Positions 1 to 6,683 are shown, counted from the stretch's first letter. The stretch is 12,290 bases of DNA from Ignavibacteriales bacterium (GCA_003560935.1 PWJF01000300.1:1-12290), one strand, 5' to 3'. Program-made: numbers and translations. Notes: generated by a model not told the origin, from the sequence alone.

Positions 1-516
1 ATCCTCCTCGCGCAGCCCGCGTTCTTCCACTGCTGCCTTCTCCCGCGCCAGGATCAGCCGGTGACTGCAAAATGTGCACTTCTCGATAACACCTTTGTAA
101 CGTACCGACACATCTTTATTCATTGATGCCTTCATCTGTTTAGGCCATACCGGCTCATCGTAATTAAAGGTTTTCACGGAGTAGGGACACGCATTGGCGC
201 AATACCGGCACCCGATGCAGCGCGGATAAATCTGCGCCACGATACCTTCGTCGTTCTTGTACGTTGCTGCGGTCGGGCAGACAACTACGCAAGGCGGTCG
301 TTCACATTGCTGGCAAAGCATCGGACGAAACCGCACGTTCATATTCGGGAACTCGCCCTCGATTTCAGTCTGAATGTATATCCAGGCCATGTGCCTGCCT
401 TTATCAGCCTGCTCGGGAGTCGAGAACGGGACATTGTTTTCCTGTTTGCAGGCAATCACGCAAGCCTGACATCCAGTACATCGGTCCAGATCAATTGCCA
501 TACCCCATCGTGACAT
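1..516 (-). CDS. qrcC: Four-cluster ferredoxin-type electron-transfer subunit, QrcC/DmsB/PsrB-like (partial, C-terminus beyond left edge)
   Basis: This is the iron-sulfur subunit of a CISM-type membrane oxidoreductase. Such subunits pass electrons between the molybdopterin-fold subunit and an NrfD-type quinone-binding membrane protein. The window shows 172 codons with no stop, starting MSRWGMAIDLDRC. Cysteines sit at 13, 16, 19, 23; 68, 71, 76, 80; 100, 103, 106, 110; and 147, 150. The last pair begins a fourth cluster whose remaining cysteines should lie past the edge. There is no signal peptide, as expected if it is co-exported with a Tat partner. The ATG at 514-516 was chosen because AAGGGAG (524-530) lies 7 bases upstream. 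It is 79 bases downstream of the QrcB-like gene on the same strand. The family is certain. The Qrc assignment rests on gene order; PsrB, NrfC and ActB-like subunits look similar. Confidence 0.93.
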   Translation of the reverse strand, partial: MSRWGMAIDLDRCTGCQACVIACKQENNVPFSTPEQADKGRHMAWIYIQTEIEGEFPNMNVRFRPMLCQQCERPPCVVVCPTAATYKNDEGIVAQIYPRCIGCRYCANACPYSVKTFNYDEPVWPKQMKASMNKDVSVRYKGVIEKCTFCSHRLILAREKAAVEERGLREED

Positions 517-595
517 TACTTATCTCCCTTTGACTATTGGATATCGTGCTTCGACTTAAAGTTACGTGATATATATTTTTTTTGATTGACATTAA

Positions 596-2905
596 TCATT
601 TATACACCTTCACCCGTGTCGTCGCAGCTAATGGTATCATATTTGTTCCGTCGCTTCGGTACGCTACCAAATCTGCAACGGTGCTCTCGTTCTTTACCAC
701 GAACTGACCGCCTGCACGGTGTTCATGTCCGATCATCACGCTGACCACATCGGGCATGGCACCTACGAAAGTGAGGACGCGCATACGCAATTTACCTAAT
801 GGAGATTCGAGCCAGACCCAATCTTTGTCGCCAATGCCTAATCGTTTGGCGGTTTGCGGATTTATTTCTATCCAATTTTTCCAGCGTGCATAAACCTGTG
901 GTGCGAGCGTTTCCCGAAGGAACGGCTGGTTCGGATCTTCAAGTCCGGCGGTGGTGAGAACGGTAAAGACTTTTAATTTAAACGGAAACTCGCGCTCGCT
1001 GCCAACCCACTTTGTCGGTTCGAATCTTTGCAGCGGTTGAAATTCAAATTTCCCGGATGCAGTTCGAAGCACGCGCGGCCATCGTTCGTAATGATAAACA
1101 GGATCAAACCATCCACCTCTGTCGTGCAGTTGCCTCCAGAATTCGCTGAAGGTTCTTGCCGACGGAATCCACCAGCCGCCGAGCTCCAGTTGACTGATCC
1201 AGGCGCTTTCGTACGAGGTGGTGTACGGGGTGCCGCGACGCGCTTCAAACAGACCCTCCGCCTCGAACCGCAGCACTTCGGTTATGTTCTTCCAGGGAAA
1301 CGCACCCAGGTTACGTCCCAACTCCATTACTACTTCGCCTGTATGCCGCGTGTCCAACAGCGGCTCGATTGCGGGCGCACTCACCGCCCACATCGGTCTG
1401 CCGTTAACGGGCAGCGGCGCGGCATCCTGCCATTTTTCGAGCGGCGAATGATCGGGCAGGATAAAATCCGCGAACGCAACGCTGTCGTCAAGTAGGCTGG
1501 AAAAACTCACTATGAACGGGATCTTTTCCGTCGAGGCAAAAAACTTCTCAGCCTCTGGAGCGACAGTGAAAAACCGGCTGCTGGATACGAAAAGTGCTTC
1601 AAGCGGATACGGGCTGACTTCGGAAATTGCGTCCGCTAATCGCGGAAGTGCGGTGGGCTTTTCGATAAGCGGCTGCGTCAGTCCATGCCGGGCAGTTTCG
1701 TCTATCGTCAGTTCGGGTAATGGTTTGAGAGGCAACGGGCGTTGCGTCAGAAGACCACCTTCGCGATCTATCATTCCGTTAAGCGCATTCAGAGCGTGTA
1801 CAGCCGACTCCAGCGATATGCCGCCTGATAACGGTGTTTGTTCCCCGATGACCAGTGCAGGTTTATGAGCAGCAAGCTCGCGAGCCAGACGGAAGATAGT
1901 AGTCACGGATACGCCGGTCCGTGCGGACACATCGCCGGGCGCGTACTCTCGCAGCACCGTAGCGCGGAAACCGTCGTCGCCGTCGAATCCGGCAGTCTGT
2001 TCCTCGACAAATGCGCGGTCGTAAAGACCTTCGCGGATCATTACATGGGCGATGGCAAGTGCCAGTGCCGCTTCGGTACCGGGTTCGATGGGGATCCATT
2101 CGTCGGCTCCTATGGCAGTCGGTGACATTCTCGATTCGACTTGTACGAGGCGGCCCCGCCGGTCAGGACGTCCGCGACGCAGCCGTCCGTATTGCCGGGT
2201 CAGCCATGCCGGCGACAGCCACGACTCAAGAACCGGTGTGCCGAACGACAGAATGAAGTTAACACTCCTCATATCGTATGCGGGAAATTCATCCAAACCC
2301 TGGCAGGCGTTCATTGTAGCTCGTGCCGACTCATCGCGCATATCCACAAACTCAAACAGATTCGGGCTGCCGTAGGCGCGCATGAAACGTCGGATGAGAC
2401 GTCCCTGCGTAGCATCATTGCGTTCGGCGATCCATGCAACGGATTGCGGGTTGTTTTCTGCCCGTAAAGAATCGAGCTTTGTTTGCACATCATGCAGCGC
2501 CTCGTCCCAACCGATTCGCTCCCACTGCCCGCTGCCGCGAGGTCCGCTTCGTCGAACGGGTCCGAGCAGGCGATCGGGGTTGTAGAGCGATTGCACGCCA
2601 GCCTGACCTTTCGGGCATAAAGTGCCGCGGGCAATCGGACAGAGCGGATTGCCGTCAAGCTTCTTCACATCCCCATCCACCAGCCGCACGCGCAGTCCGC
2701 ATCCTGCCGGGCACTGACGACAGACCGACAACCTCCAGGTTTCGATGCCCGCTCCTCTATCTCCCCATTGTTCCTTGAATACTTCATACCGGAGGGCATA
2801 TTCACGAAGATACTTGCCGAGTGTAACCCCGGCGGTGGTGAAACCGGCGAATTTAACGAAATCGCGCCGGGAAATGCCTTGAATTTTATCGTCGTGATCA
2901 CTCAT
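596..2905 (-). CDS. qrcB: Tat-exported molybdopterin-oxidoreductase-fold protein, QrcB/ActB-like
   Basis: Large CISM-complex subunit of 769 residues. A twin-arginine motif SRRDFVKFAGF lies at residues 12-22, followed by a short hydrophobic stretch, so it should act on the periplasmic face. The N-terminal [4Fe-4S] site is C62, C65, C69, C97 (CRQCPAGC...LCPKG). It then shows the usual molybdopterin-oxidoreductase pattern to a C-terminal dinucleotide-binding-like domain ending near VKVYK. At the position after the GSPN segment (about residues 180-200), where Mo enzymes carry Cys, Sec or Ser, no cysteine is seen. Known QrcB and ActB relatives lack molybdenum, so an electron-transfer role is inferred. 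The ATG at 2903-2905 was chosen because it forms an ATGA overlap with the cytochrome stop. The upstream ATG at 2923 lies inside that gene. The coding region looks GC-richer than the rest of the window. Confidence 0.9.
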   Translation of the reverse strand: MSDHDDKIQGISRRDFVKFAGFTTAGVTLGKYLREYALRYEVFKEQWGDRGAGIETWRLSVCRQCPAGCGLRVRLVDGDVKKLDGNPLCPIARGTLCPKGQAGVQSLYNPDRLLGPVRRSGPRGSGQWERIGWDEALHDVQTKLDSLRAENNPQSVAWIAERNDATQGRLIRRFMRAYGSPNLFEFVDMRDESARATMNACQGLDEFPAYDMRSVNFILSFGTPVLESWLSPAWLTRQYGRLRRGRPDRRGRLVQVESRMSPTAIGADEWIPIEPGTEAALALAIAHVMIREGLYDRAFVEEQTAGFDGDDGFRATVLREYAPGDVSARTGVSVTTIFRLARELAAHKPALVIGEQTPLSGGISLESAVHALNALNGMIDREGGLLTQRPLPLKPLPELTIDETARHGLTQPLIEKPTALPRLADAISEVSPYPLEALFVSSSRFFTVAPEAEKFFASTEKIPFIVSFSSLLDDSVAFADFILPDHSPLEKWQDAAPLPVNGRPMWAVSAPAIEPLLDTRHTGEVVMELGRNLGAFPWKNITEVLRFEAEGLFEARRGTPYTTSYESAWISQLELGGWWIPSARTFSEFWRQLHDRGGWFDPVYHYERWPRVLRTASGKFEFQPLQRFEPTKWVGSEREFPFKLKVFTVLTTAGLEDPNQPFLRETLAPQVYARWKNWIEINPQTAKRLGIGDKDWVWLESPLGKLRMRVLTFVGAMPDVVSVMIGHEHRAGGQFVVKNESTVADLVAYRSDGTNMIPLAATTRVKVYK

Positions 2906-3414
2906 ATATGGCAACTCGCGCAATCATTGGTGATATTTTCTTTAGTATGACAATCCATGCAAATTTTCATGGACATGGGTTTAAGTGCGCGTGGTGGCGG
3001 TGTGGTTTGCGATCCCATGTCGCCATGACATGTGGCACATTCAAGATCCGCCATTCCAACGTGACGCCGGTGAGAAAAATAGGTATGGTCGTCGAGCGTT
3101 CGAAGTCGTTTCCAATCGATATGCTCTGTATCAACCGCCCGGCCCCACATTTCGATCTCTGCAGGGTCTGTGACAGGCGGCTCGTCGTGACACATCATAC
3201 AGAGGTCGAACTCCGGCAATGTGGCACGCACCTGCGTTTCGACCCCTTCGTGACAGGTGACGCAGCCAAACTCCTCATGAACTGCATGATTGAATGACAC
3301 AGGTTGCTGAATTGACGGGGGGAAAAAGAAGATCCAGACTATAAACGATATAAACATCACCAATGCCATCCATATGAGCCAGGGTCCGAATTCTTTAATT
3401 ACTTGGTTATTCAT
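2902..3414 (-). CDS. qrcA: Membrane-anchored pentaheme cytochrome c, QrcA/ActA-like
   Basis: Cytochrome subunit of 170 residues, probably the entry point for electrons from periplasmic carriers into the complex. Residues 11-31 form one hydrophobic segment (LIWMALVMFISFIVWIFF), serving as an uncleaved anchor with the rest in the periplasm. Five CxxCH heme sites start at C51, C72, C126, C152 and C165. Extra histidines such as those in NHAVH and SHRRH sit where c7/c3-type hemes take their second ligand. Desulfovibrio QrcA is described as hexaheme and ActA as pentaheme, so the count here is closer to ActA, while the separate B and C genes follow the Qrc layout. The last heme motif ends one residue before the stop. 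The gene overlaps its upstream and downstream neighbours by ATGA, which points to translational coupling. Confidence 0.92.
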   Translation of the reverse strand: MNNQVIKEFGPWLIWMALVMFISFIVWIFFFPPSIQQPVSFNHAVHEEFGCVTCHEGVETQVRATLPEFDLCMMCHDEPPVTDPAEIEMWGRAVDTEHIDWKRLRTLDDHTYFSHRRHVGMADLECATCHGDMGSQTTPPPRALKPMSMKICMDCHTKENITNDCASCHI

Positions 3415-3692
3415 ATAGATTTCCCATCATTTCCGCAAGGCCAGCTAATACATTGGTTTGCGTCAATATCTATTCGGTTTTTCGCTCGTTCGATAGCATG
3501 CAATATGATATCGGCAGTAAAAATAAAATGATCGTGGAGATGTACATCCGGTCTATCGTCAATCTGAATCTCAACACAGTGAGGCAGGAATGACAACCTC
3601 AGTGTTTGTTTTTTGTCATCCTCGCAGATACCTATTATCTCCCCAACAAATAGAACATTCTCTATATTCACGTTTATTTTTTCAGACGCCAT
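3411..3692 (-). CDS. Small hypothetical protein leading the Qrc-like operon
   Basis: I do not recognise this 93-residue protein. It has no signal peptide or membrane segment and looks mostly beta-stranded (VLFVGEIIGI, TLRLSFLPHCVEIQI), followed by a helix around residues 62-73 (ILHAIERAKNRI). A histidine-rich HLHDH lies at 51-55, and cysteines are at 23, 39, 81 and 86. It is the first gene after the sigma-54 promoter, with a leader of about 30 bases. Its stop overlaps the cytochrome start by ATGA, so it is very likely translated and made with the complex. The ATG at 3690-3692 has a weak GAG (3701-3703) 8 bases upstream. A regulatory or assembly role is possible, but nothing in the sequence shows one. 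Confidence 0.75.
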   Translation of the reverse strand: MASEKINVNIENVLFVGEIIGICEDDKKQTLRLSFLPHCVEIQIDDRPDVHLHDHFIFTADIILHAIERAKNRIDIDANQCISWPCGNDGKSI

Positions 3693-3733
3693 TATTGCAT
3701 CTCATATAATAATCTGACTTTGGTAACTATTGC

Positions 3734-3748
3734 GCAATATATGTGCCA
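3734..3748 (-). promoter_or_regulatory. Sigma-54 (-24/-12) promoter of the Qrc-like operon
   Basis: Read on the minus strand the site is TGGCACATATATTGC. The GG (3746-3747) and GC (3734-3735) elements are exactly 10 bases apart. It matches the sigma-54 consensus TGGCACG-N4-TTGC at every position but one. The predicted transcript start is near 3722, about 30 bases before the first start codon at 3692. The gene of a sigma-54 activator lies immediately upstream, and a palindromic site lies further upstream, both as expected for such a promoter. Confidence 0.85.
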
Positions 3749-3755
3749 TCTGAAA

Positions 3756-3797
3756 ATCGGCTGCAATTGTCTAAAATTCAGAATGACTGCAACCGAT
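3756..3797. repeat. Imperfect inverted repeat between the sigma-54 promoter and the palindrome
   Basis: The arms ATCGGCTGCA (3756-3765) and TGCAACCGAT (3788-3797) are inverted copies with one mismatch in ten. Their centres are about 32 bases apart, three helical turns. It lies just upstream of the -24 element, so it could be a second regulator site or a bend site. Function is inferred only from position. Confidence 0.4.
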
Positions 3798-3820
3798 GTA
3801 TCAAAAATCCGTTAAGCGGT

Positions 3821-3836
3821 TATCAAATATTTGATA
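3821..3836. promoter_or_regulatory. Candidate upstream activator site (perfect 16-bp palindrome)
   Basis: TATCAAATATTTGATA is perfectly symmetric and is centred about 107 bases upstream of the predicted sigma-54 start, the usual range for an activator hexamer site. A half-site-like TATCAAAAAT lies at 3799-3808, 22 bases (two turns) from the palindrome start on the promoter side. The neighbouring activator with its Fis-type helix-turn-helix is the likely binder. This is inference, since no binding data can be read from sequence. Confidence 0.55.
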
Positions 3837-3892
3837 CGTTATGACTTTTCGAAGAGAGGTCGAATTTCTGGCGGGCTTCTACGAGTGTGATC

Positions 3893-4858
3893 CTACAGTA
3901 TATTATGTTTCCTCATCTTGTAGTGGAGTGTTGAAAAATTCATCTTGAGTTTCCTGGCTGCATGGGAAATGACACCATTTGTTTCCGTAAGTGTGTTGAG
4001 GATGAGTTTGGCTTCAAGACACGAAACCACCTCCTCAAACGTCATCTGATTATTTTTTAGGCATTTACTGCAGCTTTGAACCATTTGATCAATTGTCTCA
4101 CCCGTACTAATTTCTTCAGGTAGATCGGTAATTTTTATTTCGTTTTCGACGAAAACAGTTATACGTTCAATAATATTTCGCAGTTCCCTTACATTCCCGG
4201 GCCAGGAATAGCTCACCAATGCCTGAAACGCATCGGATGAAATCGTTATTTCTTTATCCGGTGCACACTTCTTCAGAAAATGATTAAGAAGCATCGGTAT
4301 ATCGTCCGGTCTCTCCCGCAATGGTGGTATTTGGATGGGAATGACATTAAGCCGGTAAAAGAGATCCATTCTGAACATTCCGTTCTCCACCAATGTTTTT
4401 AAATCCACTTTTGACGAGCTCACGACACGTACTTCTATTGGAATTTCCCCCGTTGCTCCAACCCGCATCAGTTTCCCCGATTCAAGTACACGGAGCAATT
4501 TGGTCTGTACGGGTAAAGGAACATCATCAATGTCATCCAGAAAAATCGTCCCCGTATCGGCAATCTCAAAAAGTCCTTTTTTGCTGCTGGTCGCGCTTGT
4601 AAATGCGCCCTTCTCATGGCCGAACAGCTCGCTTTCGAGCAACTCGCCGGGAATCGCCGCCAATCCCACTTTCACAAGCGGATTTCGCGCCCGCGGGCTG
4701 GTCCTATGGATGTAATCCGCAAACAATTCTTTCCCGACTCCGGTTTCTCCAACAATTAGCACAAAACTGTCGGACGATGCAATTTTATCAACTTTTTTGA
4801 GAATTGATCGCATTGTATCGCTATACGCGATGAGTGAATGTGATTGGCTTGGTCTCAT
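3893..4858 (-). CDS. Sigma-54-dependent transcriptional activator without sensor domain
   Basis: A bacterial enhancer-binding protein of 321 residues: AAA+ domain (about 10-245), linker, and Fis-type helix-turn-helix (about 280-321, ISHAARKLKMNFSTLHYKM). Walker A is GETGVGKE (37-44); the Arg-finger region FRMDLFYRL (162-170) and WPGNVREL (219-226) are intact. Several core motifs differ from the family. The sigma-54 contact loop reads GAFTSA (84-89) for GAFTGA, Walker B reads LDDI (107-110) for LDEI, the usual VNC reads VGL (64-66), and the sensor-I ATN reads SSK (148-150). No receiver, GAF or PAS domain precedes the ATPase: an in-frame stop lies at 4895-4897, 13 codons upstream. The linker holds C263, C266 and C280. 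It is the likely activator of the Qrc promoter just downstream and may act on the divergent formate dehydrogenase genes. Confidence 0.92.
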   Translation of the reverse strand: MRPSQSHSLIAYSDTMRSILKKVDKIASSDSFVLIVGETGVGKELFADYIHRTSPRARNPLVKVGLAAIPGELLESELFGHEKGAFTSATSSKKGLFEIADTGTIFLDDIDDVPLPVQTKLLRVLESGKLMRVGATGEIPIEVRVVSSSKVDLKTLVENGMFRMDLFYRLNVIPIQIPPLRERPDDIPMLLNHFLKKCAPDKEITISSDAFQALVSYSWPGNVRELRNIIERITVFVENEIKITDLPEEISTGETIDQMVQSCSKCLKNNQMTFEEVVSCLEAKLILNTLTETNGVISHAARKLKMNFSTLHYKMRKHNIL

Positions 4859-4907
4859 CCAAAATAACTCTTTTGAAGGTCGATATTTCAGTAGTTATTT
4901 AAAATGC

Positions 4908-4936
4908 AATATAAACTACATTTTCGTATTAATCAA
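4908..4936 (-). promoter_or_regulatory. Sigma-70-type promoter of the activator gene
   Basis: On the minus strand, TTGATT (4931-4936) and TATATT (4908-4913) are separated by 17 bases, a good housekeeping promoter. The predicted start near 4901 gives a leader of about 42 bases to the start codon at 4858. No -24/-12 element was found for this gene. Confidence 0.55.
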
Positions 4937-4966
4937 CCTTAAAATCTTTTTTACCACGGAGCTTTA

Positions 4967-5131
4967 TCAGATGAGGGATAGTTCAAGATTTCCCTTGTTG
5001 ATGTGTGGGTATCTGCGAGAACCGGGAAATCGCCGTACATCAACGACCAAATCAATGTCATGTTCTTTGAGAAATTGTAAGAATTCCTGCATTGACCTTG
5101 TGGAATGTCCGATGGTAGAAATAGGATTCAA
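4967..5131 (-). pseudogene. Truncated DUF488-family gene remnant
   Basis: Translation of the minus strand from a TTG at 5129-5131 gives 54 residues and a TGA at 4967-4969. It begins LNPISTIGHSTRSMQEF and continues through VDVRRFPGSRR and PHINKGNLELSLI. TIGHSTRS and DVRRFPGSRR are the hallmark N-terminal motifs of DUF488 proteins. Members of that family usually run well over 100 residues, so the C-terminal half or more is missing. No continuation is visible in the other frames downstream. Just upstream, ATG ATG GAA is cut off by an in-frame TAG, so the original start may also be broken. It lies in the space between the divergent activator and dehydrogenase genes and probably marks an old insertion or deletion. 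A short translated product from TTG cannot be excluded. Confidence 0.75.
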
Positions 5132-5143
5132 CTATTCCATCAT

Positions 5144-5172
5144 TTGATTTTCACAAGATTAACCCCTATCAT
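5144..5172 (+). promoter_or_regulatory. Candidate promoter of the formate dehydrogenase genes
   Basis: TTGATT (5144-5149) and TATCAT (5167-5172) are 17 bases apart, giving a start near 5180 and a short leader. An overlapping alternative is TTCACA (5150-5155) with TATTAT (5172-5177), 16 bases apart. No GG-N10-GC element was found between 4859 and 5207 on this strand. The start codon at 5208 has no clear Shine-Dalgarno sequence, only an A/T-rich stretch. Confidence 0.4.
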
Positions 5173-5207
5173 ATTATGGTAAAAAAACATCCAAAATTTT
5201 TTCAATT

Positions 5208-6683
5208 ATGATGAATCCCATCTCACAACATCCGGCGAAAACAACATTTTATCACTTATATCATCAAGCAATCGAGAATGTTCATTGCAACGGATTGGCG
5301 TGTTTCGTAGCGCGGCAGCTTGAACCGGAAAAATGGAAACAAGCGTCACAACAAAAAGTAGAAATCCACTGCCTTGGAAAATGTTATCAAGCACCTGCAT
5401 CGGTTAATGATGCTTACACGCGACCTGTCGTGGAGTCGTACGCAGATGAGTCCATTCTCCTCAAACATATTGAACAAGACACGATCCGTTCACTTGAACA
5501 GTATGAAAAAATAAACGGTTATAAAGGACTCGAAAAAGCGCTCCGTCTCCCCCCTGAACAAATAATAGAAATTATAGAGAAATCCGAATTACGGGGACGG
5601 GGTGGCGCCGGTTTTCCAGCCGGTAAAAAATGGCGCTCGGTGTTTGCAGAAAATTCAAAACCGAAGTACGTCGTCGCCAATGCAGACGAGGGCGATGCAG
5701 GGGCATACATCGATAAAATCATTCTCGAAGATAATCCCCATTGTATCATAGAAGCAATGACAATTGCGGGATATGCAGTTGGAGCACAAAGGGGATATAT
5801 CTACATTCGAAAAGAATACCCGGATGCGATAACAATTTTTAGAGAAGCGCTGTCTCAAGCCCGCGACAGTGGTTTACTCGGTGAACGTATACTCGATACT
5901 TCATTTTCATTTGCTATTGATATCGTTATTGGACATGGGAGCTATGTCTGCGGTGAAGAAACCGCATTAATAAATTCCATTGAAGGGAGACATCCTTTTG
6001 TGCGTATCCGTCCCCCCTTCCCTTCCCAATCCGGTTTGTTTGGGAAACCCACGCTGGTTAACAATATCGAAACCCTTGCTAACATTCAATGGATTGTTGA
6101 TAACGGATATGAAGCGTATCGCTCAATCGGATATTCAAAAAGCCGAGGAACGAAATTAATTTCCATTAACTCCCTTTTTAACAATCCAGGTCTTTACGAA
6201 ATTGATTTTGGTATTCCAGTTCGATTTATCATCGAAGATATCGGCGGAGGTTTAAAAACAGGTGAAGTAAAAGGTGTTATCATCGGTGGACCCCTTGCAG
6301 GAGTTGTCGCTCCCGGTGAATTCGATACGCCATTCGATTTTGAAGAACTGAAAAAAATCGGGGCAAATGTGGGACATGGAGGGATTATTGCATTTGATGA
6401 ACACACTAACATTTCCGACATTGCCCGTCACGTCTTTTCGTTCGCTGCGTTTGAATCCTGCGGAAAATGCACACCGTGCCGTCTCGGCTCCGAGGAAATC
6501 GAAGATATGCTTGGAAAAGTGAGACGGAACGGAAATATTTCACCTGACGCAAAAACAGAGTTTCTGGAAATTACCGAGGCGTTAAAACATACAAGTCTCT
6601 GCGGGCACGGTACCGGACTTGCCCAGTTTTCCGAAAGTATCACCAAAAAGTTTTCGACGGAGTTCGAAACATGGTTCAGTTGA
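5208..6683 (+). CDS. NAD-dependent formate dehydrogenase, diaphorase (beta) subunit, NuoF/HoxF/FdsB family
   Basis: Flavin and NAD(H)-binding subunit of 491 residues, cytoplasmic, transferring electrons between the Fe-S chain of the alpha subunit and NAD+. A short [2Fe-2S] head has C27, C32 (CNGLAC) and C55, C59 (CLGKC), the NuoE-type pattern but in only about 65 residues. The FMN site is GRGGAGFPAGKKW (130-142) and the nucleotide-binding segment is NADEGDAGAYIDK (158-170). CGEETALINSIEG (248-260) and LVNNIETL (283-290) follow. The [4Fe-4S] site is C418, C421, C424 and C465. The ATG at 5208 was chosen, but an ATG follows immediately at 5211. It overlaps the alpha gene by 13 bases. HoxF of NAD-hydrogenases is similar; the formate dehydrogenase partner decides the call. 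Confidence 0.92.
   Translation: MMNPISQHPAKTTFYHLYHQAIENVHCNGLACFVARQLEPEKWKQASQQKVEIHCLGKCYQAPASVNDAYTRPVVESYADESILLKHIEQDTIRSLEQYEKINGYKGLEKALRLPPEQIIEIIEKSELRGRGGAGFPAGKKWRSVFAENSKPKYVVANADEGDAGAYIDKIILEDNPHCIIEAMTIAGYAVGAQRGYIYIRKEYPDAITIFREALSQARDSGLLGERILDTSFSFAIDIVIGHGSYVCGEETALINSIEGRHPFVRIRPPFPSQSGLFGKPTLVNNIETLANIQWIVDNGYEAYRSIGYSKSRGTKLISINSLFNNPGLYEIDFGIPVRFIIEDIGGGLKTGEVKGVIIGGPLAGVVAPGEFDTPFDFEELKKIGANVGHGGIIAFDEHTNISDIARHVFSFAAFESCGKCTPCRLGSEEIEDMLGKVRRNGNISPDAKTEFLEITEALKHTSLCGHGTGLAQFSESITKKFSTEFETWFS

Noticed and set aside
582..595. FNR/CRP-like site TTGAT-N4-ATTAA between the Mo-fold and Fe-S genes
   Set aside because: One half has a mismatch, it lies inside an operon rather than at its promoter, and short A/T-rich matches of this kind arise by chance.
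1028..2467. Several plus-strand open frames over the Mo-fold gene
   Set aside because: They are antisense shadows in a GC-rich gene with a strong, family-matching minus-strand reading, and they show no recognisable motifs.
3821..3836. FNR site in the palindrome
   Set aside because: The half-sites are everted (ATCAA-N4-TTGAT), the opposite of the FNR order TTGAT-N4-ATCAA.
4859..5207. Sigma-54 promoter for the formate dehydrogenase or activator genes
   Set aside because: No GG-N10-GC pairing was found on either strand in this interval.
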